DNA of 64,000 nt from contig NZ_SHLX01000007.1 of NCBI RefSeq assembly GCF_004764705.1, positions 246,763-310,762 on the forward strand, in the 5' to 3' direction. The DNA is from Paenibacillus cymbidii. GTDB lineage: Bacteria > Bacillota > Bacilli > Paenibacillales > NBRC-103111. Shown piece after piece: positions 8,757 through 18,103 of the stretch. A program made the translations under genes and the position numbers. The number at the start of each line of letters is the position of its first letter. Within the stretch, counting starts at the first letter, position 1. The notes below the pieces were generated by a model, which did no database searches, was not told where the DNA came from, and saw only the letters and a list, made by a program, of their open reading frames with translations.

Positions 8757-10855
8757 CTATTCCGCCATCAGCGCCTCTTCCAGTTCGCCAAGATCCGCCG
8801 CCGGCGAGTGGCAGGCGTAGTTTTCGCACACATACGCAGTGGCCCTGCCGCCGAGCGCCGGCTTGCCTTCGGCCAGCGGCAGCAGCTTGCGCACCGCTTG
8901 CCCGGCGTCGCCCGGCGGATGCAGGATCGTGACCGCATGTGGCGCGAACCGGCCGTAACAGGCGCGAATCATCTCGCGCGTCTCCTCTTTGGCCGAATCG
9001 CCGGCGATCACGATTTCCCTGCCCGGGCTCTGCGCAAAATCGAGCGCGGCCAGCATCAGCGCATGGCCGGCCGGGTACCGCTGCAGCGCGCCTGCGAACG
9101 CGCGCAGCTGCTCGTCGGCGCGCTGCGACAGCGCCGCGTCGTACGTCAGCTTCGCCAGCTTGAGTAGGTTGAGCGCTGCTGCGGAATTGCCCGACGGCAT
9201 CGCCCCGTCGTAACTTTCCTTCGGCCGTGTGAACAGCTGCTCGGCGTCGCAGCCGTAGAAGAACAGGCCGCCTTTTTCGTCGTCCCAGAACAGCCGCAGC
9301 ATGTCGGCGTTCAGCCGGATCGCTTCCTCCATGTAGCGCAGCTCGAACGTGGCCTCGTACAGCTCGATCAGCCCCCAGACGAGGAACGCGTAGTCGTCGA
9401 CATACCCGAGGTATGCCGCATCGCCGTCGCGATAACGCGCCAGCAGCCTTCCGTCCTCACGGCGCAGCTTCGCGAGAATAAAGTCGGCCGCCCGCGCCGC
9501 CGCCGCGGCATAGGCCGGCTGATCCAGCGCCTTCGCCGCTTTGGCCAGCGCCGCAATCATCAGCCCGTTCCACGACGTAAGAACCTTGTCGTCCTTGTGC
9601 GGATGCACGCGCTGTTCGCGATGCCGGAGCAGCTTCTCCCTCGCTGCCTCCACTCGCCGTTCCAGTTGCTCCAAGGGCATCCGCTTGCGCGCGGCAAACT
9701 GCTCGGGCGACGCGCCGATCAGATTCGGGATGCTGGCGCCTTCAAAATTGCCTTCCGGCGTAATATCGAACAGCTCGTTGACGAGTTCGCCGTCCTCTTC
9801 GCCAAGCACGTGCCGAACCTCTTCCGGCGTCCAGACGTAAAACTTGCCTTCCACGCCTTCCGAGTCGGCGTCCTCCGCCGAATAAAAACCGCCTTCCGGG
9901 TGCGTCATGTCGCGTTGCACATAAGCGAAAATCTGCTCCGCCACCTCCGCGTACCCTTCCTTGCCGGTCACTTGGTACGCTTCGATGTAAGCCATCGCCA
10001 GCAGCGCATTGTCGTACAGCATCTTCTCGAAGTGCGGCACCAGCCAGCGCTCGTCCGTGGAATAGCGGGCGAAGCCGTAGCCGATATGGTCGTATAGACC
10101 GCCGCGGTACATCGCGTCGAGCGTTTGTTCGACCATGGCAAGCGCCTTGGCGTTGGCCGTGCGGCGGTGATACCGCAGCAGCAGCGACAAATTGTGCGGC
10201 GTCGGGAACTTCGGCTTCGCGCCGAACCCGCCACTCTCGGCATCGAACGTGCGCTCGTATTGCTCAAACGCGCGTTCCAGCGCGTTGTCGTCGAGCTCGC
10301 CTTCCATGTTGGACAACATGCGCGCCTGCGTTTCCGCGACGACTTGTTCGCCGATGTCCAGGATGCGCTCGCGCTCCTCCTCGTCCTGCCATTTCCCGGC
10401 GATTTGGCCGAGGATGTCCATCAGCCCGTATCGCCCGTACTTGCGCTGCTTCGGGAAATACGTCCCGGCAAAAAACGGCTTCTTCTCCGGCGTCAGCAGC
10501 ACCGTCAACGGCCACCCGCCCTGCCCGGTCATCGCCTGACAGACCGCCATGTACAAATTATCGACATCCGGCCGCTCCTCGCGGTCGACTTTAATCGCAA
10601 CGAAATGTTCGTTTAACTGCGCAGCGACTTCTGCGTCTTCGAAGCTTTCTCGCTCCATTACGTGGCACCAATGGCATGTGGACTAAAATCGCACTAGGAA
10701 TACCCAATAGATAGGAAGACAGGTTTATTCTCCTGCTTAGCTTTGTCAAAAGCTTCTTCGCACCAAGGGAACCAGTCGACCGGGTTATGCGCATGCTGCA
10801 ACAAGTACGGAGACTTTTCGTTGGCTAATCTATTGGGTTTGCTTTGCGTTGTCAT
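8757..10855 (-). pseudogene. yyaL: Thioredoxin-domain/DUF255 protein (YyaL family), broken just before the CHWC motif
   Basis: The 5' part (10697-10855, ATG behind AAGGAGGTGATG) encodes a 53-residue N-terminus ending PVFLSIGYS. The family continues S-T-C-H-W-C-H, and these codons lie intact at 10665-10682, but 14 bases (10683-10696) with a TCC on each side separate the parts. This insertion adds a TAG and shifts the frame. From 10658 down, a full-length remainder of about 633 residues is intact (MERESFEDAEV through the alpha-barrel region). An internal ATG at 10658 could start a protein lacking the CHWC thioredoxin motif, but no ribosome site precedes it. The 3' part is GC-rich and the 5' part clearly less so; the change falls at the break. 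YyaL proteins have an N-terminal thioredoxin-like domain and a C-terminal barrel; their role is poorly known. Confidence 0.85.
10683..10696 (-). other. 14-bp insertion flanked by TCC repeats inside yyaL
   Basis: On the minus strand the insertion reads TAGTGCGATTTTAG and sits between two TCC codons. Removing the 14 bases and one TCC restores the frame through S-T-C-H-W-C-H. It could be an excision scar, an element end or a recombination junction. The second yyaL fragment at 12752 also runs from TCC directly into TAG. Confidence 0.75.
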
Positions 10856-10926
10856 GGGGCATCACCTCCTTGAGTTATGGATATCTTTGTCTTTGCGTTG
10901 AGCTTATCATACTCCAAAACAAAAAG

Positions 10927-10967
10927 AAAAACCCACAACACTCATGTTAAATGAATGTCGGGTTTTT
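10927..10967. terminator. Bidirectional terminator-like hairpin
   Basis: AAAAACCC and GGGTTTTT, extended inward by ACATTCAT/ATGAGTGT-type pairing, form a stem that ends in T runs on both strands. It lies upstream of the yyaL 5' fragment, so it may insulate that gene from the island to its right. Confidence 0.6.
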
Positions 10968-11157
10968 ATACCTGGGCTTTCAGTGTCATTTATAAATAAA
11001 AATTTTGATTCTCCAGTTTGCTCAGGAACCTCCAAATATTCGAACTAATGTTGGTGTAATATATTCAAACGTGCGTTCGATTCACTCAATTTTCAACCCT
11101 TTCTAGACGAGTTCTGAATCAAAATACTATTTTTTCATTAAATAGGTATTCGTCGTT

Positions 11158-11664
11158 TCATTCTCGGGGCGACGTATATTGAAGGAATTTGCCGTTGTGC
11201 GCAATTTTATTAATAACGGTGCCCGTACCTGCTTTGTTCTTAACGGCCACGCTTTGCAAAAAGGCTACACAAGCATGTTTCGAGGTTGGGGCCGTGATTT
11301 TCGTCGCGATCCTTACGCCGAATGGAATGCCTACGATCGTCCATGCGGTCTGATATGCTATGCCGAGCTCCTCCGATAGGTACGCGGCCGAAACGCCCCG
11401 CTTATCGTGAGCGATCAGAAAGATGGCCCAAAACCACTTCACGAGGTCAGTGCGCGTCTTCTCGAAAATCGTGCCTGCGATGACGGTGGTTTGATGGCCA
11501 CAACGGACGCATTCAAATAATGGCAGCTGCGTGTTGTAATCTCATAAGCCTTGTCATGTTGGCACTTTGGGCATCGAAAAACTTCAGGCCACTTCATTTT
11601 CATGAGATGATTATGACATGCCTCTTCCGTTTGGAATGCTTTTTGAAACTGAATTAGATTCATC
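11158..11664 (-). mobile_element. Decayed IS1595-type transposase
   Basis: The first frame begins MNLIQFQKAFQTEEACHNHL and contains a zinc-ribbon half (FRCPKCQHDKAYEI), typical of IS1595-family transposases. After about residue 50 the coherent sequence (ECVRCGHQTT, AGTIFEKTRTDL) continues in another frame, and the next long frame resumes at KWFWAIFLIAHDKRG through AYQTAWT. Beyond that the reading decays and the DDE-type catalytic core is missing. The copy is therefore frameshifted and truncated. I could not define terminal inverted repeats or target duplications. Confidence 0.8.
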
Positions 11665-11824
11665 GGTTCTTTTTTAGCCACCAAAACCACTCCCGAACAT
11701 ACGTTTGATTCATTTTTACCAAACTTACATTCGCATCGAAAGAGCATCCTGAGTTAAATGGATAATCAAAAAATAATTTATTCCCAACATAATACTTAAA
11801 TCGGTCGTCGTTTTTAAACAAAAT

Positions 11825-11861
11825 GAAAAAATCGGAGCACTCGTTAACGCTCCGATTTTTT
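11825..11861. terminator. Terminator downstream of the small protease gene pair
   Basis: AATCGGAGC and GCTCCGATT form a stem flanked by an A run on one side and a T run on the other, so it can act in both directions. It would end minus-strand transcripts from the protease gene at 11954. Confidence 0.85.
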
Positions 11862-11953
11862 CTTAATATTTTTATCGAAAGTCGCAAAACGTGAAACCGC
11901 CTTTTGCCAGACTATATCGATCCATTCATTTTTTGTATTGTTGTTTCATCCAC

Positions 11954-12349
11954 TTATAGTTTCCCATTATTTAGGGAATGCAACTGCAGTTCCGCTAGAT
12001 CAATAACGAAGTTACCGGAAATCAATATGTCCAGTCCAATCAAACCATTGATTCCTGGATATTCTCCGATTTTTCCAAAATCAATATAGAAGTCAGAACT
12101 GGAGAATGAATTGAATGTAACTTGTTCAATTTTTCTGCGTATTGAGGCTTCTCTCCCACCAATACCGAACATGAACCGCAATTGATCCTCTGGTTCGTAA
12201 GAATCAAAAAGAGGCTCAACCGCATCAATGGATAGAATCGATTCAGCCGCGCCTGTGTCTACAACTACATCTGGTATTGTTATGATGTGCCCTCGATGAA
12301 TAATCATTATTGACGAGAATAACAGTCCATTCTTGTATTCAAGATTCAT
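11954..12349 (-). CDS. Retropepsin-like aspartic protease family protein
   Basis: A protein of 131 residues with the aspartic-protease signature VVDTGAAES near the middle and a later NGLIGLDIL motif, as in single-domain retropepsin-like proteins that act as dimers. The longer frame starts at 12445, but AGGAGAA lies about eight bases before the ATG at 12347-12349, so that start is preferred. The ATG overlaps the end of the upstream small gene (TGATGAATC), indicating translational coupling. No signal peptide or membrane segment is seen. Its substrate is unknown; the partner gene is the obvious first candidate for shared function. Confidence 0.72.
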   Translation of the reverse strand: MNLEYKNGLLFSSIMIIHRGHIITIPDVVVDTGAAESILSIDAVEPLFDSYEPEDQLRFMFGIGGREASIRRKIEQVTFNSFSSSDFYIDFGKIGEYPGINGLIGLDILISGNFVIDLAELQLHSLNNGKL

Positions 12350-12596
12350 CAACAGGGATTCTCCTAAGCATCGGCTTGGATCTAACTTCGACGATAATAT
12401 TTTCATTAGACGTATGGTAAACAAAACGTTCATCTTTAGCGGCAAATAATTCTTTCATGGCTTCTTGCGAATCCGGAATCGGCTTGATGACCGCCACTTC
12501 CTCTATATGAAGCTTGCTGTCCTCGTAATGCGATTTCAACTCTTCCAGCAATACGAATTGATTCGGGAACAACTCGCGCACTTCCGTCCAGAGCAT
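12339..12596 (-). CDS. Small hypothetical protein coupled to the aspartic protease
   Basis: An 85-residue protein (from MLWTEVRELFPNQFVLLEELKSH) that I do not recognise by name. GTAGGTGA precedes the chosen ATG at 12594-12596; the longer frame to 12674 lacks a ribosome site. It is mixed alpha/beta by composition, with no membrane segment. It overlaps the protease gene by 11 bases, so the two are probably translated as a pair. The start VRELFPNQFVLLE recalls small Bacillus proteins paired with similar proteases, but this is only a recollection. Confidence 0.65.
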   Translation of the reverse strand: MLWTEVRELFPNQFVLLEELKSHYEDSKLHIEEVAVIKPIPDSQEAMKELFAAKDERFVYHTSNENIIVEVRSKPMLRRIPVDES

Positions 12597-12751
12597 ATAA
12601 TCACCTACTTTGGTTGTAATAATTTGATTATACCAAATGATATTGTCATACGCGGCTACTTTTCTTATGTGCAAAAAAATAATGATTTATGCGAACATCT
12701 CACCAATGGCAGGTTGATAAAAGTCACTTTTCCTATTTTATTTAGCCGAAG

Positions 12752-12928
12752 CTAGGAATAACCGATGGACAAAAATACCGGCTTGCTCTCCCTAGACGCT
12801 TTGGAAAACGCTTCTTCTCCCCATTCATACCAGTTAACAGGATTATAAGCATGTTGGAGCAGATAGAGGGATTTCTCATTGATTAGCCGGTTGGCTTTCC
12901 GGTCTCGGTCAGTAAGGAATTCCTTCAT
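12752..12928 (-). pseudogene. yyaL: Second yyaL 5' fragment, ending at the same codon
   Basis: A 58-codon frame starting at an ATG behind AAAGGGTG encodes [20 protein letters not shown] and then [13 protein letters not shown] through PVFLSIGYS, followed at once by TAG. It is clearly a YyaL N-terminus but differs at many positions from the fragment at 10697-10855, so it is not a fresh duplicate. It stops after exactly the same TCC codon as the other copy. No thioredoxin CHWC part follows it. If 10683-12754 were removed together with one TCC, this fragment would join in frame to the yyaL 3' part. Confidence 0.8.
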
Positions 12929-13299
12929 CAGGAAGCACCCTTTCATTGTTGTTTCAGGAAATATACTGCTATCTCCATTATAACAATTCGTGCTGCCCGA
13001 AATCCAAAAAAGAAATGCTCCCGATGAAAGGGCAAAAACGCAGACTCAACATATCCATGGATTTGTTCAGATAGAGGCTAATCGTTCGGCGCGTGCGACG
13101 GAGTACATGCCCAAACTACCAATCTCGCTCTATTAATGGCTCGTCCCACTGTGCTACGTTGCAAGTAACGATCGGCCTTGTAGAGAGGAGCTCGATCATG
13201 CAGTCCCCCGTATCCGTTCGGAGGTTTACAGTCGGGCATTCACGGCAAGAGTGTCCATAAAGGAAGGTGAAAGCATTGGCCACACTTCCGGAAACTATC
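12929..13299. other. AT-rich intergenic stretch without a supported gene
   Basis: Only short frames without ribosome sites or family resemblance are present. The part next to 13300 is the 3' flank of the tspO-like gene. No repeat or terminator is convincing. Confidence 0.5.
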
Positions 13300-13671
13300 T
13301 TATACACGCACGTTATACGATGGATTGTATCTAGAAATCGTCCAAGCCAAATAAGTGGCGATAACAGACCATAGAACATAAGGAATTAACAATAGGGCTG
13401 CCAGAGTAGAGTAAGGCAAAGTCGCAAAGAAGATCAATAACGCGATGTAAACGATACTCGTATTCTTCAAACCAACCTTATACTCAACGATGGCAAGGGA
13501 CAGAGCAATCAGGACATATAACACCGCCCAAATCATACCGATTACTTTACCCGAAGGTGTCCAGGAAGGCTTTTTTAATGTACGATACCATTGTCGATCA
13601 ATCGGAAATAATAACCCTGAAAGGGAAAATGATAAAACAACAATAATAAACACTACAATGGCCAAAGACAT
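13300..13671 (-). CDS. tspO: TspO/MBR-family membrane protein with internal deletion
   Basis: GGAGGCGG precedes the ATG. The N-terminal 70 residues match the TspO pattern: a first membrane segment, FPIDRQWYRTLKKPSWTP, then GMIWAVLYVLIALSLA. The last part also matches (LLLIPYVLWSVIATYLAWTISRYN). Only about 25 residues lie between them, where normal TspO proteins (150-160 residues) have two more membrane segments, so the protein is 123 residues. The loss is in frame. TspO proteins bind tetrapyrroles and hydrophobic ligands through a five-helix bundle, which this version probably cannot form. It may be a recent pseudogene that kept its frame. Confidence 0.75.
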   Translation of the reverse strand: MSLAIVVFIIVVLSFSLSGLLFPIDRQWYRTLKKPSWTPSGKVIGMIWAVLYVLIALSLAIVEYKVGLKNTSIVYIALLIFFATLPYSTLAALLLIPYVLWSVIATYLAWTISRYNPSYNVRV

Positions 13672-13673
13672 GA

Positions 13674-13901
13674 TTACCGCCTCCGCTTGTCCCGTATATA
13701 CTTATTATTATTATTGTTAAAGAACCGATTTATAACTATTCTTTCTTTGAAATTATCAATATCGACCAATAGGATCGACAGTGGTCGTTGATGACGCTTG
13801 GCGTGAAGCATCTCCGCCTTCAGCTTCTGGTCAAAAAACCTTCGGTTATATAACGATGTTAACGGATCTGTCGTGGCATACTTCTTTAATTTATTTTCCA
13901 A
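13674..13901 (-). pseudogene. Diguanylate cyclase (GGDEF domain) N-terminal fragment
   Basis: The frame shows the start of a GGDEF domain: TTDPLTSLYNRRFFDQKL followed by LSILLVDIDNFK. It then departs from the family right before the nucleotide-binding helix and GGDEF motif, passes through an AAT-triplet run and stops. The N-terminal sensor is also missing. It ends three bases from the tspO start, so a rearrangement probably removed the rest. No activity is expected. Confidence 0.8.
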
Positions 13902-14266
13902 TACCTACATCTCTGTCTCAGAAATGATTTGATATCCTGTACACATTCCATTCAACTATGCAGAACTATTCATGACGTATCATGTGACAGAGGCAAATGT
14001 CGCTTTCAGTATCATAATAAGACTCAACAAATCCATAGATTTGAGCCATTTCAACTCCAAACAAGCTGCGCTCCTACCAGGCTCTATCCGCATCAATGGT
14101 GTGCCTGCGCCCAATCCCTCGTTCTCCCAATTCGTTTACTTGGGGATAAACCGCCAGCAGGCGTTTACGACATGAATAAGGCTGTAAACAAAGAAGAGCA
14201 CAGGCAACTTGCACCCGCACTTCCCTTTATACTCCGGAGCGGCGAATTGGGATAGCGACAAATGCA
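13902..14266. other. Stretch without a recognised gene
   Basis: A 108-codon plus-strand frame exists here, but it has no ribosome site, unusual Cys/His-rich composition and no family resemblance, so it is not called. Confidence 0.45.
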
Positions 14267-14315
14267 AAGAAAGCCCCGTCTCCCTTGCATGGCGCAGGAG
14301 TACCGGAGCTTTCTT
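14267..14315 (-). terminator. Terminator for the SLH surface protein gene
   Basis: On the minus strand AAGAAAGC and GCTTTCTT, extended by CCGGT/ACGGG pairing, close a hairpin a few bases after the stop codon. The T run is partly inside the stem. Confidence 0.6.
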
Positions 14316-14321
14316 GATGGG

Positions 14322-17300
14322 TTAATGCCCTAACCAAACCTCTGTTCCTGTCTCATACAATGCGTACCGATGCGCGATGGACGCCTCCATAATGTCGGCA
14401 AAATTTTCATGAGTAGCAGGGACATCCGGCCAGTAAGGTGCGATGCCGTCTTTTTGCGGAATACGGCCCAGCAGCTTGTTGAAGATTCGAACCGTATCCT
14501 GGCGAGTAATCGGTTGATCCGGTCGGAACGAGCCATCCGGAAACCCGCTAATCCAGCCTGTCCCCGCTGCATTCTCTATCGCTGCGGCACCCCAATGGCT
14601 TTTCGTGTCCGTAAAGGTTGCCGCGGCTTGCCCGTTTGTCTGCCAACCGGGCAGCCGCACAAGAATTTGCGCCAATTCGGCTCTGGTCAGTTTGCGCTCC
14701 GGCTGGAACGAACCTTCGGTACCGCCTTTCATCCAACCATTTGCGAATGCGGTGCGAATATCTTTAGCCGCCCAATGCCCGGACGACACATCGGCAAAGC
14801 CGGCATATTCGGTTGCTTTGCCGTCGTCTTGTGCCATCGTTCGGCTCAGAATCGCCGCCACTTCCGCCCGTGATATACCCGATTCGGGGAGGAAATTGCC
14901 GTCCGGATAGCCTAGCATGTAAGGCTTATGTTCTCCGGTTGATTTCAGAACGGGATCGATCTCGAAGTCGTATTTCACAATCGTGCGTCCGACGTGAATA
15001 TTGCCATCCCGGATGAAGCTGTCTTCGCCGAATGTCGCCTCGTGCGAATCGTTCCGGCTGTCGTACGGCTCGTAACCTTCCTTCTCGGCCAAGATGTAGT
15101 AATCCCCATCGGGGAAAACCATCCAGCCGTATTGCCCGCCATCTCTGCTGAACTGAGGGTCTTTGTTCTGATTCGGAGCGAAGTCCGGCAGAACAGGCAA
15201 CACGATCAGTTCATGCGGCGTTCGCCCCTTCGACCGATTCAATTCCGTATCCATCCAATGCAGCGTAACTTTGACGCCGTCCACAGGCTTGCCCGTCACG
15301 GAATCGGTAATGATCCCGTACGGATCGATCAATTCCGCCACGATCGTTACGTTGCCATCCGCCGCCACTGTCAATGTCGCCATCGTGCCGACAAGCGTTT
15401 CCCCCGAAGGAGCCTTGACCTGAAGCAGCATTTTGTATTGTCCGGCCGGTACGTTCGGCAGTTCGAAGGCTTCTCCATTCTTCACGGTGAATTCGGGAAC
15501 ATCAATCGGCTTGCCGTCCAGAGCAAACAATTTCGCCTTCAGATCCAACGAACCGCCGATCCGTTGCGTAACAGCGGTGTCGGCCGGCTGCGCCGCGCCG
15601 TTGACCCCGTCGCTGACCGTAACGTTCAGACTCTTCGGCTTCATCGGCGTCGGCGTCGGCACAGGCGTAGCGACTGTATTTGCGCCCGGCCCGGGGCTTG
15701 CGCCAGTGTTGGAGTCGTTGTCCGTATTGACAGACGCTGTCGTAAAGGTCACTTCGTTTCCGTAAACGCTGCCTCTCGAGTTGATCGCATAGGCCCGCAC
15801 GTAATAGGTGGTGCCAGGCGACAGATCGGACAAACTAAGCTTGTAGATGCCGATGCCGATTGCGGCATCGGTCTTCGTATGGACGCCGGGGCCGCCAAGC
15901 GCCGGGTTCGGCGAGGTCGAGTAGACTACGCCTCGTTCCGTCGCGGTAGGCGTGCCATCCGCTGTCATGTTCCCGCCGATGACCGCCGTCGTTGTCCCGA
16001 CGTTCTCTGCGGCTGTCGTCTGAATGATCGGCAACAGGACAGGCGCATATCGAAGCACGGTAAGCTTGCCGCCCTGCGCCCCGTCCTTGATCGCGACATA
16101 TGGCATGCCGTTCGCGAAGCGCAGCTTCAATTCCTGCGCGGCGCCGGCAGTGAATGCCGTACTGCCGATCGCCAGCCATTCGCCGTCCTGCAATCGTTTG
16201 ACCGTCACTTTGTCTCCATCGGCGCTGTCGGTATAAGCGAGGTATGGAGCATAACTATAGTCCCCGGTCTTCACCTCGATAATGTCCAACGTGTGCACCG
16301 GATAATCCGTGAAGGGAGTAACCGGTCCGTTCTGCCAGGCGCCATAATAAAATTCCTTGTATTGAACGCCCTGCGAATCTTCGAAAATCGCGTACTTCTG
16401 ATATTGGCCGGCAGCATGCGCCAAATACGAAGAAGCGGATGTCAGCTGAGGCTGGGCATTAAACGCGGATTGATATACTTCCTTAAGCCATGCGTAAGGC
16501 GCATGCGGCGCTGCGGCATCTTCATAGGTGAGCATCACGCTGCCGTAGAGCGCCGTTAACGTCACCGCACGAATCTGATTCACGGAAAATCCGGGCGTCC
16601 CGACGACCGTCCAAGCGCTCCCGTCATAGCTCATGACCGTTACACGCCCCTGTTGGCCGCCATCCGCGTAGGCGACGAACAGCATGTTGTTGTTCGAATC
16701 CGCCGCCAGCGAAATCTCCGCCGCCGCATTGCCGGAGAAACCGGCAGTACCGACGGGAATCCATTGGTTCGCACCCGAATCGAACACCCTTACGGTCACT
16801 GCTCCGCTCATCTCTCCGTCCGAATAGGCGACATAGAGCTTGTCGGCCATGTCATCGTAAGCGAGCGACACCGAATTCCCCGCTCCGCCGGATAAGCCGG
16901 CACCGCCGACACTTGTCCAGTCCGTTCCGTTGAACTTCATGATATGAATCAAGCTGCCCGTACTTTCTTTGAAAGCGACATAGGGAGTGCCCGCGTTGTC
17001 GAAAACGAAAGAGACGGATGTCACTTCTCCCGCGGTAAAGCCTGCCGGGCCAACCAACTGCCACAGATAAGGGACGACATGTACGATCGCGACCGCTTTC
17101 CTTTCGTCGTCGTTGCGCAATTCGCCATCGCTGGTGAGCGTTCCCGTAAATGTATACATGCCCGGCGTATCCGGCACAAATGCGGGAGAACCGGAATCCC
17201 ATTCCAACGAAACCGTTCTCCGCTTGCCGTTGGCCAGATCAACGTCTATATTGCGTGGAAGCTTGTCGGTCATTTGCTGCAAAGTCGCCCCTACCGGCAC

Positions 17301-18062
17301 CGTTGTCTCGGCAATTTCGTCCACGGCGACGATATTCGACGCTTTGACTACTATCGTGACCGCAAAGTACAAATGGCCGTTCCAAGAAGGGTGAATGACG
17401 TCTGTACTGCCATTCGGCAGCACGATATTGCCTTCGAAGCTGAGTTGCCCTCCGTCCTCCATAATCGAATCATAGTTTTCCTTGTCTTCCCAGGTAACGG
17501 GAGAATTCTTTTTGCTCCCGTCGGTGAACACAAATTCGACCTCGTCAGGCCATTCGATATCGGCGGCTGGCGTCCCGTTTTCCAGTGTTATTTTTGATAA
17601 GCCCGACGCTCTGGTGATCCATTTCTGCCCGTTCATAGCCGCCAGCGTGGCCGTTGTTACCGTCGTCGGATCGCCGTAGCTGAAAAGTTCGTCCTCCGTT
17701 TTCGCATAAGGTCGAAAGTAATATTCCGTATTGTCGGCCAGTCCAGTAGCATAACCGTAAATGTAACCGTCGGAATCGATGGTCCCCGGAACATTGGCCG
17801 GACTTGCCGGAGGCGTGGCCCCAGCGGAAGACAGCCAGATCTGGAATCCTGTTTCCACCACTCGATTGTTCGTGTCGTAGCTGAGAATTTCCGCCTTTAA
17901 CTCCGCACTGTCATTGGCAGCCAAGGCGGTCACATTCTGCAGCATGACACTGCCGCCCCCGTTGGCGCTTGCCCTTCCGGCCCAACCCACACCGGACAAG
18001 CTCATCGCCAGGAGCATCAATGATAAAAACCCGCAATACCATCTTTTTTCTTTCATCAGCAT
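14322..18062 (-). CDS. Large S-layer-homology surface protein with Ig-like and repeat domains
   Basis: An exported wall protein of about 1246 residues. GAGGTGA sits before the ATG at 18060-18062, so this start is preferred to the ATG at 18101. A signal peptide ending near GRASA is followed by beta-rich domains, including an Ig-like region (VDEIAETTVPVGATLQQM). Next come roughly repeated segments with VGxAGFSG and LYVAYSDG motifs that look like beta-propeller blades. A domain with TTYYVRAYAIN, a Pro/Thr linker and a carboxypeptidase-regulatory-like domain follow. The last 190 residues hold three SLH repeats (GYPDGNFLPESGISRAEVA, WMKGGTEGSFQPERKLTRAE, GFPDGSFRPDQPITRQD). SLH domains bind pyruvylated secondary wall polymer, so the protein is likely displayed on the cell surface. 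Confidence 0.88.
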   Translation of the reverse strand: MLMKEKRWYCGFLSLMLLAMSLSGVGWAGRASANGGGSVMLQNVTALAANDSAELKAEILSYDTNNRVVETGFQIWLSSAGATPPASPANVPGTIDSDGYIYGYATGLADNTEYYFRPYAKTEDELFSYGDPTTVTTATLAAMNGQKWITRASGLSKITLENGTPAADIEWPDEVEFVFTDGSKKNSPVTWEDKENYDSIMEDGGQLSFEGNIVLPNGSTDVIHPSWNGHLYFAVTIVVKASNIVAVDEIAETTVPVGATLQQMTDKLPRNIDVDLANGKRRTVSLEWDSGSPAFVPDTPGMYTFTGTLTSDGELRNDDERKAVAIVHVVPYLWQLVGPAGFTAGEVTSVSFVFDNAGTPYVAFKESTGSLIHIMKFNGTDWTSVGGAGLSGGAGNSVSLAYDDMADKLYVAYSDGEMSGAVTVRVFDSGANQWIPVGTAGFSGNAAAEISLAADSNNNMLFVAYADGGQQGRVTVMSYDGSAWTVVGTPGFSVNQIRAVTLTALYGSVMLTYEDAAAPHAPYAWLKEVYQSAFNAQPQLTSASSYLAHAAGQYQKYAIFEDSQGVQYKEFYYGAWQNGPVTPFTDYPVHTLDIIEVKTGDYSYAPYLAYTDSADGDKVTVKRLQDGEWLAIGSTAFTAGAAQELKLRFANGMPYVAIKDGAQGGKLTVLRYAPVLLPIIQTTAAENVGTTTAVIGGNMTADGTPTATERGVVYSTSPNPALGGPGVHTKTDAAIGIGIYKLSLSDLSPGTTYYVRAYAINSRGSVYGNEVTFTTASVNTDNDSNTGASPGPGANTVATPVPTPTPMKPKSLNVTVSDGVNGAAQPADTAVTQRIGGSLDLKAKLFALDGKPIDVPEFTVKNGEAFELPNVPAGQYKMLLQVKAPSGETLVGTMATLTVAADGNVTIVAELIDPYGIITDSVTGKPVDGVKVTLHWMDTELNRSKGRTPHELIVLPVLPDFAPNQNKDPQFSRDGGQYGWMVFPDGDYYILAEKEGYEPYDSRNDSHEATFGEDSFIRDGNIHVGRTIVKYDFEIDPVLKSTGEHKPYMLGYPDGNFLPESGISRAEVAAILSRTMAQDDGKATEYAGFADVSSGHWAAKDIRTAFANGWMKGGTEGSFQPERKLTRAELAQILVRLPGWQTNGQAAATFTDTKSHWGAAAIENAAGTGWISGFPDGSFRPDQPITRQDTVRIFNKLLGRIPQKDGIAPYWPDVPATHENFADIMEASIAHRYALYETGTEVWLGH

Positions 18063-18103
18063 AACCGTCACCTCGGAGCAATCATTATTCTTTACTTTCA
18101 TTA

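Noticed and set aside
10560..10658. Translation restart at the internal ATG of yyaL as a normal gene start
   Set aside because: No ribosome site, and the product would lack the CHWC motif that defines the thioredoxin domain.
13929..14255. 108-codon plus-strand frame in the decay island
   Set aside because: No ribosome site, odd composition and no family resemblance.
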